From Thermomicrobiales bacterium (GTDB taxonomy: Bacteria > Chloroflexota > Chloroflexia > Thermomicrobiales > CADCWN01): a stretch of 46,911 nt of DNA. The stretch spans positions 95,375 to 142,285 of the forward strand of contig JAUJMV010000013.1 in the NCBI GenBank assembly GCA_030446685.1, given 5' to 3'. Position numbers and translations under genes: made by a program. The notes beneath the pieces were generated by a model. The model worked only from the letters and a program-made list of their open reading frames with translations, searched no databases and was not told where the DNA came from. Positions within the stretch are counted from its first letter, which is position 1. Every line of letters starts with the position of its first letter. Of the stretch, positions 7,697 to 15,938 are shown piece by piece.

Positions 7697-7899
7697 GCGC
7701 GCCCCCCGCCCCCCGGCCGGATCTGCGGGCGCACCCGGGGCCGCAGGCGGTACTCGGCCGTCTCCTCCTCGCGCGCGGGCGCGCCGAGCAGCTCCTTCGC
7801 TAGCTTCGCCACGTCGTCGCAGGCCGGGCCGGCGACGCCCCGGACGTGCAGCGTCAGCTCCCCGGTGACGGGGTCGATGGTGAACTCGATCTCGCGCAT
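7693..7899 (-). CDS. DUF2997 family small protein
   Basis: 68 residues: MREIEFTIDPVTGELTLHVR, then GPACDDVAKLAKELLGAP and a basic glycine-rich tail ending RPGGGGRA. The I-x-x-D-x-x-TG-x-L motif is typical of DUF2997, which co-occurs with DUF1257 and AAA proteins. GGGAGGGCCGG precedes the ATG and the gene starts 13 bases after DUF1257 stops. Function is unknown. The glycine run near the C-terminus invites comparison with ubiquitin-like tails, but the fold is not recognisably ubiquitin-like. Confidence 0.75.
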   Translation of the reverse strand: MREIEFTIDPVTGELTLHVRGVAGPACDDVAKLAKELLGAPAREEETAEYRLRPRVRPQIRPGGGGRA

Positions 7900-7911
7900 C
7901 CGGCCCTCCCC

Positions 7912-8307
7912 TCAGTACCGCACGCGGATCTTGACGAGGCTGCCCTCGACTGTCCGGCGGGCCGTGCCCCGCAGCCGGCGCTGGATCTCGGCGACGACGC
8001 CCTCGCTATAAGCGGCGCGCAGCGCCGGCAGGAACCGGCCCGCGTGGAGGGTCCGCCCGTCGTACTCGGAGATAATCGGGATGTACCCCGCGGGCGTGCG
8101 GGCGAAGCCGAGGTCATTGGAGGCTTCGCCGATGTGGCGGCGGCGCACCACGATCTCGGCCGTCTCCGCCCGCCGATCGCCCCGGTAGCCGAGGAGGGGG
8201 AGCGCCTCCCCTTCCTCGACCTCGCCGTAGCCCAGCGCGGCGAGCGCCGCCAGGAGTAACTGTCGGTTGGGGAAGACCACATCGCTGAAGGTCAGGTACT
8301 TCGACAT
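7912..8307 (-). CDS. DUF1257 (Ycf35-like) protein
   Basis: 131 residues beginning MSKYLTFSDVVFPNRQLLLA, with GYGEVEEGEALPLLGYRGDRR, ASNDLGFARTPAGYIPIISEYD and a C-terminal VAEIQRRLRGTARRTVEGSL. This is the complete DUF1257 family, known as Ycf35 in plastids and cyanobacteria, with no assigned biochemical role. AAGGAGGGA precedes the ATG. The gene starts inside the last codons of the AAA gene (16-base overlap), so the two are tightly coupled. Confidence 0.82.
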   Translation of the reverse strand: MSKYLTFSDVVFPNRQLLLAALAALGYGEVEEGEALPLLGYRGDRRAETAEIVVRRRHIGEASNDLGFARTPAGYIPIISEYDGRTLHAGRFLPALRAAYSEGVVAEIQRRLRGTARRTVEGSLVKIRVRY

Positions 8308-9918
8308 CGCCAGTCCCTCCTTCCTGTCCGTGCGCGCGACGGCCCCGCGGCCGGCCGGTCCGCCACCGCGTCGAGCGCCAGGTGTTCCTGCGCCCAGCGG
8401 CGCAGCTCCTCGATCTCCTCGCGCTTGACCGCGCTCGTCGGGCGGATGGCGCGCACGCGCCCCAGCACGTCCGCCGTCGCCAGCGGGCGCGCCCCGTCCA
8501 TGAAGGCGTCGAGGAGACCCGCCTTGACCGCCGCCTCGATCTCGGCGCCCGAGAAGCCGTCGGCCGCCTCGGCGAGCTCGTCCAAGTCGAAGCCCTCCGG
8601 GTCGCGCCCGCGCTTGGCGAGGTGGACGCGGAAGATCTCCGCCCGGTCGGCCGGGCTCGGCAGGTCCACGAAGATGATCTGCGAGAAGCGGCCCTGCCGG
8701 ATCTGCTCGGGCGCGAGCTGGCGCACGTCGTTGGCGGTCGCCATCACGAAGACCTCCTGCTGGTCGGCCATCCAGTTCAGGAGCGTGGCGATCGTCCGCG
8801 CCGTCTCGCCCCCGTCGGTGCGGTTGGACGAGGCCAGCCCCCCGACGGCCTTCTCGAACTCGGAGAGGCCGAGGATGCCCTTGACCGTGGTGGCGATCGC
8901 CAGCGCCCGCCGGATGCTGGCGCCGATCACGCCGCCCCCCTCGCCCATGATGCTGCCGAAGTCGAGGTCGAGGAGGGGCCGGCCGAGGATGCCGGCGGCG
9001 ATCCGCTTGAGGAGGTCCTTGCCGGTGCCGGGCAGGCCGACGAGGAGCACCCCCTTCGTCGGCTCGACCCCGTAGGCCCGCGCCGCGGGGGTGAAGGTGA
9101 CGGCCGCCTCCTCCAGGAAGCGGCGCACCCCCGCGTAGCCGCCGAGGTGCTCGGCCGGGGCGGGGTGGGTGTAGGCCAGCGCGCCGCTGCCGCGGATGGC
9201 GCCGCGCTTCTCATCGAGGATCAGCGGCACCGCGGCGGGGCCGATCCCGCGCAAGGCGATGGCGGCCTTGGCGAGGGCGTTCTCGATCTCCGCCTCGGTC
9301 AGGCCCAGCAGTGCCCCGACCAGCTGCTCGCGGGTGGGGGGCGTCGACGAGGAGGGCGAGGTCGGGGTTGTCGGCCAGCCGCCCGAGCTGGAGGTCGAGC
9401 AGGGCCGCGACCTCGCGCTCATCGGGCAGCGGCAGGTCGAGCCGGGCGAGCTCCTTGTCAAGCCCCGGCAGCGCCGGGAAGTCCGGCTCGACGAGGAGGA
9501 CGGTCACCGGCCGCGCCTTGATCGTCCAGGCCAACTCCCGCAGCCGCCGCACCAGGAGCGGCTCGGGCTGGCCGTAGGGCGCGAGGTACGCGCCGAAGTC
9601 GGCGAGGACGAAGAGACCGCGGTCGGCGGCGGCGATGTGGTCGAGGACGGACAAGGGGTCGGCGGTGTCGGGAAGGACCCGCCCGCCAACGCCGGCGCCC
9701 GGCCCGGCGACCTGGCGCAGCCCAGCCGTGCGGCTCCAGACGAACAACCCCTTGGCGGCGTGGCGTTCGCGCCGGGCGACCGCCTCCATCAACCGCAGGA
9801 AGCGTCCCTCCTCGTGTGTGCCGACGCAGATGAGCGGGTAGCGCGCGCGGATCAGCACGTCCAGCTCCTGCGCGACGGCCGCGAGGCCGGGGGTGGCGTG
9901 GGTCTGCGACACGAGCAT
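8292..9918 (-). CDS. Ycf46-like AAA ATPase, one frameshift
   Basis: About 541 residues after repair of one frameshift near 9340 in a run of G/C. The N-terminal domain (LAAVAQELDVLIRARYPLICVGTHEEGRFLRLMEAV...GLFVWSRTAGL) is the Ycf46 signature, then ADRGLFVLADFGAYL, PTREQLVGALLGLTEAEIENAL and the AAA module from GVLLVGLPGTGKDLLKR. Sensor-1 (FVMATANDVRQL), the arginine-finger region (IRQGRFSQIIFVDLP) and the lid (GFSGAEIEAAVKAGL) are present. Two motif changes stand out: Walker A has Asp after the Lys (GKD, not GKS/T), and Walker B reads LGLSEFEK, with Ser for the magnesium Asp. It may be a weak or regulated ATPase. AAGGAGCGAG precedes the start. Confidence 0.85.
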
Positions 9919-9947
9919 CGGCTCGCTCCTTCCTGGCGGGTGGCCGC

Positions 9948-9977
9948 CGGGGGCCGGGCCACGCGGCCCGGCCCCCG
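9948..9977 (-). terminator. 13-bp perfect GC hairpin between two element genes
   Basis: CGGGGGCCGGGCC pairs with GGCCCGGCCCCCG around tetraloop ACGC, 13 bases after the coiled-coil gene stops and 29 before the AAA gene starts. Without a T-run it may cause partial termination or protect the upstream message. Confidence 0.5.
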
Positions 9978-9990
9978 CGTCGGCCCGCGA

Positions 9991-11301
9991 TCACAGCTCC
10001 AGCGCGTCGAGGCGGTGGGGCTCCGCCAGCGCGCGGGCGCCGGCGTGGGTCAGCGCGATGATGTCGCCGAGGACGTCGGCGAGGGGGCCGGGGTCGCGTT
10101 TCCGCCGGCCGGTCGGCTGGCTGGCCAGCCGCTCCAGTTCGGCGATCAGCGCCGCCAGTTGCCGGTCGTCCTGCCAGTTCATCAGCCCCACCCACCGGGC
10201 CAGCTCCCGCGCCCGCTTCGCCGACGCCCCCCGCAACGCCCCGTGCTTCTGCAGCGAGTCGCGGATGGCGACGACCGCCGCGTAGACCTGGGCGTGCAGC
10301 TGCTGCCAGCCCTCCTCTAGCGGGCTGATCTCGTCCTTGAGCCGCTCGCGGGCCGCCTCGAGCTTCAGCGCGCGCAGCCGCTCCTTGACCGCCGCCTCCC
10401 GGCGGCGCTCCTCCTCCTCGGCCGCCAGCCGGCGGCGGAGGCGCTCCTCGTCGGCCCAGAGTTCCCGCTGCACCAGCCGCTCCCGTGCCTCCCGCTGCCG
10501 CCGGGCCAGCAGCGCCTCCACCTCGGCCTCCTCGACGGCGCGCCGCGCCTCGCGCGCCCGGCGCTGCTCCTCCAGCAGCTCGCTCCCCAGCTGGAGGCCC
10601 CCCGGCCGGTAGCGCAGGGTCAGCTTCTCCGCGATGTCCTCGGGCGCCGGGAAGGAGGCCCGCACCCCCTGCCAGACGGCCTCCGCGAAGCCGTCGGTCG
10701 TCAGGTGCCCGGTCGCCGCCAGCCGCCGCGCCGAGTCCCGGGCCAGCTGGAGGATGGTCGCCATCACCTCCTCGCGCACGGTGTCGTACTCGGCGAGGAG
10801 CGCCGCCTTGGCCATGGCGAGCGCCGCATCCGCCGCCCGGAAGTCGCGCTCGAACGCCTCGAAGGCCCGCCAGGGTACCCAGCGGTAGGCGGGGGTCTCG
10901 AAGAGGGTCTCGGTCAGGCGGAAGCGGTAGGAGTAGCGCGCCAGCGCCGCGTGGGCCTGGGCGGCGGGGCGCAGGAGCGGCAGCCGGTGGCGGTCGGGCA
11001 GCAGCCCGCAGCGGGGCGGGCGGAAGGCCAGCCGGGCGCCGCGCGGCAGGGCGATGCCGCAGGCCTCCCAGGCGAGCCGACGGTCGAGCATCCCGAAGCC
11101 GCGGGCGTCGACGTTGACGAAGATGCCCCCCTCGTCGAGCGTCGAGAGGTCGAAGGGCAGGGTCTCGATCTGGCCGGGCGCGACATCGAGGCGCGCGCCG
11201 GCGGCCTCGGCGCGGCGGCGCGCCGCGCCGGGGGCCGGCCGTGGTCCACCGGGATCGGCGTCGTCGGGCGGCGGCAGGACCGCCGCGCTGCGCTGCTCCA
11301 T
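9991..11301 (-). CDS. Unknown protein with charged coiled coil
   Basis: 436 residues. After a low-complexity N-terminus (about 40 residues), an ordered part reads TLPFDLSTLDEGGIFVNVDA, ARYSYRFRLTETLFETPAYR and LARDSARRLAATGHLTTDGF. Residues about 230-310 are a long Arg/Glu coiled coil (EEQRRAREARRAVEEAEVEA, ERLRRRLAAEEEERRREAAV). The C-terminus ends RLDALEL. The order (globular domain of about 200 residues, then coiled coil) resembles plasmid and phage proteins annotated DUF3150, but I cannot confirm that. GAGGAGC precedes the ATG and its spacing to RadC is 14 bases. No catalytic motif is seen. Confidence 0.7.
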   Translation of the reverse strand: MEQRSAAVLPPPDDADPGGPRPAPGAARRRAEAAGARLDVAPGQIETLPFDLSTLDEGGIFVNVDARGFGMLDRRLAWEACGIALPRGARLAFRPPRCGLLPDRHRLPLLRPAAQAHAALARYSYRFRLTETLFETPAYRWVPWRAFEAFERDFRAADAALAMAKAALLAEYDTVREEVMATILQLARDSARRLAATGHLTTDGFAEAVWQGVRASFPAPEDIAEKLTLRYRPGGLQLGSELLEEQRRAREARRAVEEAEVEALLARRQREARERLVQRELWADEERLRRRLAAEEEERRREAAVKERLRALKLEAARERLKDEISPLEEGWQQLHAQVYAAVVAIRDSLQKHGALRGASAKRARELARWVGLMNWQDDRQLAALIAELERLASQPTGRRKRDPGPLADVLGDIIALTHAGARALAEPHRLDALEL

Positions 11302-11314
11302 GGGCGTGTGCTCC

Positions 11315-11899
11315 TCATCGCTCCGGAATGCCGGGGGCCGCGTCCCGCGCGTCCGTGTCCGCTGGCGCGGCCCCCGGCGGGGTGTAGAGGCCGAGGCGGC
11401 GCAGGCTGACGTGGTGATCGCCGCCGATGATCAGGTGGTCGAGGAGGTCGATGCCCAGGTCGCCGCCGACCCGCCCGACCAGCGCCGTGAGGCGGACGTC
11501 GTCCGGCGACGGGGCCGGGTCGCGGGAGGGGTGGTTGTGGAGGAGGACGATGGCCGCGGCGTTGGCGCGGATCGCCTCGCGGAAGCAGTCGGCCAGCCGG
11601 ATGACGGCGGTGTTGAGCCCGCCCCGGGCGACCAAGTGGACCCCCAGGATGCGGTTGCGGGCGTCGAGGGCGACCACGCGCAGCTGCTCCTGGGCGAGAT
11701 CGGCCATCTCCGGGCCGAGGTAGGCCGCCACGTCCTCGGGGCCGCGCACGACCGGCGCGTCGCCGTCGGGCGCGAGCCGGCCGACCTCGTGGCCGGTCAC
11801 CAGGGCGCTGAGGAGGCGCGTGTTCTCGCGCAGCAGGCGGATGAGGAGCGCCCGGTCGGGCGCGGGCAGGGCGGGCCGCCCGTCAGCCGTGGCGGTCAT
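11315..11899 (-). CDS. RadC-family JAB-domain protein
   Basis: 194 residues. The JAMM metal site is complete: VLLHNHPSRDPAPSPDDVRL (H-x-H-P...S-x-x-D) with the upstream Glu region FREAIRANAAA, and IDLLDHLIIGGDHHVSLRRLG as the usual C-terminus. The helix-hairpin-helix front of housekeeping RadC is absent and replaced by about 60 residues (LLIRLLRENTRLLSALVTGHEV). RadC-type genes are common on integrative elements; despite the name, a repair role is not established. Its start overlaps the previous gene by 17 bases. It is the second JAB-fold gene in this operon, so a link to the ubiquitin-like cassette is possible but unproven. Confidence 0.88.
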   Translation of the reverse strand: MTATADGRPALPAPDRALLIRLLRENTRLLSALVTGHEVGRLAPDGDAPVVRGPEDVAAYLGPEMADLAQEQLRVVALDARNRILGVHLVARGGLNTAVIRLADCFREAIRANAAAIVLLHNHPSRDPAPSPDDVRLTALVGRVGGDLGIDLLDHLIIGGDHHVSLRRLGLYTPPGAAPADTDARDAAPGIPER

Positions 11900-12164
11900 G
11901 CCCGACCTCCCAGGCGACCGGGGCGTGGTGGCGGTCGCGGAGCCGGCCGTTCAGCCGCCGGCCGAAGGCCTCCGTCCGGTCCGGGCTCGTCGCGGCGTAG
12001 CAGCCGCGGGTCCTCCGCGCCAGTGCGTCGAACGTCACGCGCTCCGCGGCGTAGAACTGCCCGGCGAAGGCGGCGAAGAGATCCGCCAGGCGCTCGGGGC
12101 GTTGCGCCCGCGTCGCCAGGGTCAGTCGCTGCTCGATTGTCAGCAGGTCGTGGAGTGTGGCCAT
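11883..12164 (-). CDS. Small unknown protein
   Basis: 93 residues starting MATLHDLLTIEQRLTLATRA, with LADLFAAFAGQFYAAERVTF and a basic C-terminal part (GRRLNGRLRDRHHAPVAWEV). GGAGGTGCCC lies directly before the ATG, which supports the start at 12164. Predicted mostly helical. It overlaps RadC by 17 bases. I do not recognise a family. Confidence 0.65.
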   Translation of the reverse strand: MATLHDLLTIEQRLTLATRAQRPERLADLFAAFAGQFYAAERVTFDALARRTRGCYAATSPDRTEAFGRRLNGRLRDRHHAPVAWEVGHDRHG

Positions 12165-12182
12165 GGGCACCTCCGCGCGCGG

Positions 12183-12246
12183 CGGGGGCGGCACTCGCCG
12201 CGCCGCCCCCGAGCTGTACCGACCCCGCCCCCGGTGTGGGGCGGGG
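12183..12246 (-). terminator. Two tandem GC hairpins after ssb
   Basis: CGGGGGCGGC (12183-12192) pairs with GCCGCCCCCG (12202-12211), and CCCCGCCCC (12223-12231) pairs with GGGGCGGGG (12238-12246). Both lie in the 203-base gap between the ssb stop and the next gene. Probable processing or attenuation site. Confidence 0.5.
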
Positions 12247-12367
12247 CGGGATCGCGGCCGGTGCCGAGCGCCGGGCACCGATCGGTGGGCCAGCCCGCCG
12301 TCCGACGGGGGCGGGGGGGAAAGTGGGGGCAGAGGCCGCGGCACGGGTCGGTCGCGCGGGGGCGGCG

Positions 12368-12782
12368 TCAGAACGGCACATCCTCCCCGTGCAGGTCGAA
12401 GCCGGAGTCGCGCTCGCCCTCCCGCCGCGGCGCGGCCGCCGCGGCCGGCGCGGCCTCCGGGCGGCTGTCGAGCGGGACCAGCCGGCTGGCGCGGATCTCG
12501 GCCCCCTTGCGACCCTGCCCGTCCTTGCCGGTCCAGCTGCGGTACAGCAGCGCGCCGACAACGAGGACGAGGCGGCCCTTGACGAGGTACTGGCCGGCGA
12601 ACTCGGCCTGCCCCTCCCAGCAGACGATCTCGTGCCAGTCGGTCTCCGGCTGCGCCCCGGCGCACGGGCCGGTCGGTAGCGAGGCTGAACTTGGCGACCG
12701 CCTGGCCGCTCGCGAGGTAGCGCAGCTCGGGGTCGTGCCCGAGGCGGCCGATCAGCTGGACCTGGTTGAAGGACTGGGTCAT
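12368..12782 (-). CDS. ssb: Single-stranded DNA-binding protein, one frameshift
   Basis: Binds and protects single-stranded DNA during replication. The start MTQSFNQVQLIGRLGHDPEL and YLASGQAVAKFSLATDRP are the SSB OB-fold beginning; after a frameshift near 12660 the frame continues GAQPETDWHEIVCWEGQAEF, GQYLVKGRLVLVVGALLYRS, a short linker and the C-terminal acidic tip ending EDVPF, which recruits partner proteins in SSBs. Length after repair is about 138 residues. One base is missing at the junction; the intact two halves suggest a sequencing error. It is expected to serve the element's own replication along with the primase and helicase. Confidence 0.88.
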
Positions 12783-12836
12783 GGTGGCGCTCCTCCTTAT
12801 TCCTGTTGGGCTGTCATCGCCGCACCGGCGGACCGT

Positions 12837-12855
12837 CCGCGGCCGAGGGCCGCGG
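12837..12855 (-). promoter_or_regulatory. Short GC hairpin upstream of ssb
   Basis: CCGCGGCC/GGCCGCGG with loop GAG, in the gap between the repeat-protein gene and ssb. Possibly a transcript-stabilising or attenuating stem. Confidence 0.35.
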
Positions 12856-12915
12856 CGGGGGCGCGGGCGGGGGAGCGCGGATCGCCGTCACGGGGAGACG
12901 CAGGGGTGGCGGGCG

Positions 12916-13326
12916 TCAGCAGCGCACCGGCGCGTCGAGGAGCGCCCGCACGGCGGCCGGCGGCTCCTCGCCCGCGAGGCGGCAGAGGTCCGCCCAGACG
13001 AGGCCGACGGCCAGGGGCTCGGCCAGCGGGCGGCCGATCGCCCCCGCCCGCAGCTCGGTCAGCAGCCGCGCGCAGAGCGCCGCGATCGGGCCGGCGATGG
13101 CCAGCGGGCCGCGGGTGCATTCGCCGGGGGCCGCCCCACCGAGGAGGCACGCCACGAACGGGGGCGTCACCTCGCCGGCGAGGCGGCAGAGGTCGTCGCA
13201 GACGGCGGCGAAGGTCAGCTCCTGCACCAGCGGGTCGGGCACGCCCGCCGTCGCCAGCTCGGCGACGAACGCGCGCATCAGGGTGTTGATCGGGGTCCGG
13301 CCGCGAGACGCGAACGATCGGTCCAT
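12916..13326 (-). CDS. Unknown protein made of two tandem copies of one unit
   Basis: 136 residues. Residues 17-61 and 85-130 align with each other: both have (A/V)xxAELxxAG...PL, then DLCRLAGE, then PPxxVxxLL. The DLCRLAGE octapeptide is identical. ATG 13326 has GGAAGGAG six bases upstream, so the 14-residue upstream extension is rejected. Helical, six cysteines, no known motif. The gene lies between primase and ssb in the replication block. Family unknown. Confidence 0.68.
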   Translation of the reverse strand: MDRSFASRGRTPINTLMRAFVAELATAGVPDPLVQELTFAAVCDDLCRLAGEVTPPFVACLLGGAAPGECTRGPLAIAGPIAALCARLLTELRAGAIGRPLAEPLAVGLVWADLCRLAGEEPPAAVRALLDAPVRC

Positions 13327-13389
13327 TCGGCGCTCCTTCCGTGCTGTTTCAGGATCGACCGGCGCCACTCGCCGGGTGCCGGGTGAAGC

Positions 13390-14481
13390 TCACGCCGCCG
13401 GGGTCACGGGGGGCCGGGCGGTGCCCTCTGCGATCGCGCGCGCGAGGATCGCGCGGCCGTCGGGGCGCGGGGCCAGTTCGGCGACGTCCTTCACGCCCGC
13501 CGGGAGGGGGATCGGGACCGCCCGCGCGCCGAGCGCGGCGCGGAGGGCCGCGCTCGCCGCCCGGCCGGCGGGGTCAGCGTCGAGGAGGAGATGGATCCGC
13601 GGGAAGCGGGCGAGCGCGCCGACGATCTCGGGCCGGGCATGCGTGCCGGCCAGCGCCACGGCGGGGAACCCCCAGCCGCTCAGCACCAGCCGGTCGACGA
13701 CTCCCTCGGTCACGACGATCGCCCGCCGGCCGCGGGCCTCGGCCCAGCCGAGTAGCGGCTTGCGCCCCGGCAGGCCGAGGTAGCGGAGCGGGGCGTCCTC
13801 GCCGAGGGTCCGGCCGATCAGCCACAGCGGGCCGCCCTCCCGGATCTCGGGGACGACGAGGCGCCCGGCCAGGCGCTCCTCGCCGCGGCGGTCCAGCAGC
13901 CCGGCGCGGGCGGCGGCGGCGAGCGGGAGACCCCGCCGGCGGAGCGCGGCGGCGAGGTCGCCGCCCGCCGCGTAGCCGACCCGGCAGCGCGCCAGCGTGG
14001 CGGCGTCGAGGCCCCGCGCCCGGCAGTAGGCCAGCGCCGCCGGGTCGTCGAGCAGGCGGCGCTGGTAGAGGTCCACGGCGACCGCCAGGCAGGCCCGCCC
14101 CGCCGGATCGCGGATGCCGGCCGGGCCGCCCGGCGGGGAGGACGACGGCGTCCAGGGGGCGTCCACGTCCAGCCGGGGCGGCGCGGCCCCGCCGGTGAGC
14201 GCGGCGACCGCCGCCCGGAAGGGGAGCCGCTCGGCCAACTCCACGAAGCGGATGACGTCGCCGTGCACCCCGCAGCCGAAGTAGTGGAAATGCTCGTCGC
14301 GCGGATCGTCCGCGTAGATCGCGAGGCTCGGGTCGTGGTCGTCGTGGAAGGGACATGCCCCGATCCACCGCCCCGCCCCGCGGGGCCGCAGGGCGACGCC
14401 GTGGCGCGCCGCGATGTCGGCGAGCGGGTAGTCCCGCCGGATCGCGGCGGTGTCGATGCGCGCGGCGACGCGGAAGATCAT
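13390..14481 (-). CDS. DnaG-type primase (CHC2 plus Toprim), element-encoded
   Basis: Makes RNA primers. 363 residues, shorter than bacterial DnaG (about 600) and lacking the C-terminal helicase-binding domain. The N-terminal zinc domain reads IGACPFHDDHDPSLAIY then FHYFGCGVHGDVIRFVE; the usual HCFGCG is HYFGCG here, so one of the four zinc ligands is Tyr. The middle has YCRARGLDAATLARCRVGYA (primase core). Toprim is clear: IVVTEGVVDRLVLSGWG with the catalytic Glu, and HLLLDADPAGRAA with the D-x-D metal pair. ATG 14481 overlaps the UvrD stop (ATGA). Probably primes element replication. Confidence 0.88.
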   Translation of the reverse strand: MIFRVAARIDTAAIRRDYPLADIAARHGVALRPRGAGRWIGACPFHDDHDPSLAIYADDPRDEHFHYFGCGVHGDVIRFVELAERLPFRAAVAALTGGAAPPRLDVDAPWTPSSSPPGGPAGIRDPAGRACLAVAVDLYQRRLLDDPAALAYCRARGLDAATLARCRVGYAAGGDLAAALRRRGLPLAAAARAGLLDRRGEERLAGRLVVPEIREGGPLWLIGRTLGEDAPLRYLGLPGRKPLLGWAEARGRRAIVVTEGVVDRLVLSGWGFPAVALAGTHARPEIVGALARFPRIHLLLDADPAGRAASAALRAALGARAVPIPLPAGVKDVAELAPRPDGRAILARAIAEGTARPPVTPAA

Positions 14482-15938
14482 GCCGCCGGCGTCAGGCCGC
14501 CGGCCGGGAGCGCCGCGAGGAAGCGGGAGGGCCGGCAGGCGCGCGCGGCGACCCCGCCGCCGGGGTCGGGTTCCTCGCGCCGCCGGCAGTGGGTGAGGTA
14601 CAGGCGCTCCCGCGGGCGGGTCACAGCCACGTACGCCGTGTGCAGCTCGCCGGCGAGCGAGACCGCGCCGATCGGGCCGCCCGCCGCCTCGGCCTCGAGC
14701 GCCCGCCGGTGTGGCAGCAGGCCGTCCTCGACCCCGGCGACGAAGACAGCCTGCCACTCGTCGCCCTTCGCCCCGTGGATCGTGCCGACGCGGACCCCGT
14801 CGCGCCCGCCGCCCGCGCCGCCGCAGGGCAGCCCCGCCGCGCGCAGGGCGGCGCGGATGGCGTCGGCCTGCGGGTTGGTGCGGGCGAGCACGGCCACCTT
14901 GCGGTGGTGCGCGACCGTGCCGTCCCGCAGGAGGCGGGCGATCTCGCCCGCGACGAAGGCGGCCTCGTCGTCCGGGTCGCGCGCGGCGTGGAGGACCGGC
15001 GCCGGGCCGGGCGGGTTGGCCGTCCAGAGCTGGTGGCCGTAGGGCAGGGCCGCGCCGAGGGCGTTGGCGACCGCGAGGATGTGGCCGGTCGAGCGGAAGT
15101 TCTGCGCCAGCGCGACCGTCCGCGCTCCCGGGAAGGCCGCAGCGAAGTCGAGCAGGAACGCCGGGTCCGCCCCCCGCCAGTCGTAGAGGGTCTGGCAGGC
15201 GTCGCCGACGACGGTGAGGTTGCCGTGCTCGGCGGCCAGCAGGCGCAGCAGGGCGTACTGCGGCGCGGACACATCCTGGAACTCGTCGGCCAGGATGTGG
15301 CGGTAGGTCGCCCGGAGGCGCGCGAGGGCCGGGGGGTGCTCGCGGCAGAGGCGCAGCGGCTCGGCGAGCATGGCGAGGAAATCGACCGCGTCGCGCTCCC
15401 GCAGCAGACGCCCGTACCGCTCGACCAGGTCGGCGACCCCGGCGAGCGGCGGCTGGCCCTCCGCCAGGGCGAGGCGGCCGTCGCCGACCGCCGCCGCGAG
15501 GGCCGCGAGTTCCCGCTCCGGGGGTGGCTCGGTCGCCCCGGCCCCGAGCAGCTCGAGGAGCAGGGCGCGCGCCGCCCCCTCGCCGTAGACGGCCGGCGCG
15601 GCAGTGGCGTAGCCGAGTTCGCGCCACCAGCGCTCGATCAGCCAGCGGCCGAAGGCGTGGAACGTCGTCGCGTGGATCGCCGCCCCCGCCGGCCCGAGCC
15701 GCGCCTCCAGGCGGGCGGAGAGGGTGCGCGCCGCCGCCCGCGAGAAGGTGAGCGCCAGGATCTCGGTCAGGGCGGCCCGGCCGGCGGTGACCAGGTGGGC
15801 GATGCGCTCCACCACCGCGGCGGTCTTCCCCGTGCCGGGGCCGGCGGTGATCAGCAGGGGGCCGTCCGGGGCCAGCACGGCCTCCCGCTGCCCCTCGCTC
15901 AGCCACCCCAGATCGGCGCCGCGGTCACTCGCCACCAC
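14478..15938 (-). CDS. UvrD/PcrA-like superfamily 1 helicase, short form
   Basis: A 3'-5' DNA helicase of about 486 residues against about 720 for UvrD; the 1B/2B accessory domains are reduced. In order: Q motif LSEGQREAVLAPDGPLL, Walker A ITAGPGTGKTAAVV, motif Ia ALTFSRAAARTL, motif II ILADEFQDVSAPQYALL, motif III VVGDACQTLYDWRGAD, motif IV LAQNFRSTGHILAVANALG, motif V VGTIHGAKGDEWQAVFVAGV and motif VI AYVAVTRPRERLYLTHC. The GTG at 15938 (or 15935) is favoured for GGGAG upstream and a 14-base overlap with the previous gene; an ATG at 16007 would overlap far more. It is coupled to the primase by ATGA. Confidence 0.88.
   Translation of the reverse strand: MVASDRGADLGWLSEGQREAVLAPDGPLLITAGPGTGKTAAVVERIAHLVTAGRAALTEILALTFSRAAARTLSARLEARLGPAGAAIHATTFHAFGRWLIERWWRELGYATAAPAVYGEGAARALLLELLGAGATEPPPERELAALAAAVGDGRLALAEGQPPLAGVADLVERYGRLLRERDAVDFLAMLAEPLRLCREHPPALARLRATYRHILADEFQDVSAPQYALLRLLAAEHGNLTVVGDACQTLYDWRGADPAFLLDFAAAFPGARTVALAQNFRSTGHILAVANALGAALPYGHQLWTANPPGPAPVLHAARDPDDEAAFVAGEIARLLRDGTVAHHRKVAVLARTNPQADAIRAALRAAGLPCGGAGGGRDGVRVGTIHGAKGDEWQAVFVAGVEDGLLPHRRALEAEAAGGPIGAVSLAGELHTAYVAVTRPRERLYLTHCRRREEPDPGGGVAARACRPSRFLAALPAGGLTPAA

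Noticed and set aside
7693..7899. DUF2997 protein as the missing ubiquitin-like modifier because of its GGGGRA tail
   Set aside because: Glycine runs are common at this GC content, and the core matches DUF2997, not a beta-grasp pattern I can recognise. Kept only as a candidate for structural testing.
13390..15906. A single 838-codon open frame spanning primase and most of the helicase region
   Set aside because: The upstream half is an Arg/Pro-rich shadow of the helicase, which reads correctly in another frame with all SF1 motifs. The primase starts at its own ATG overlapping the helicase stop.
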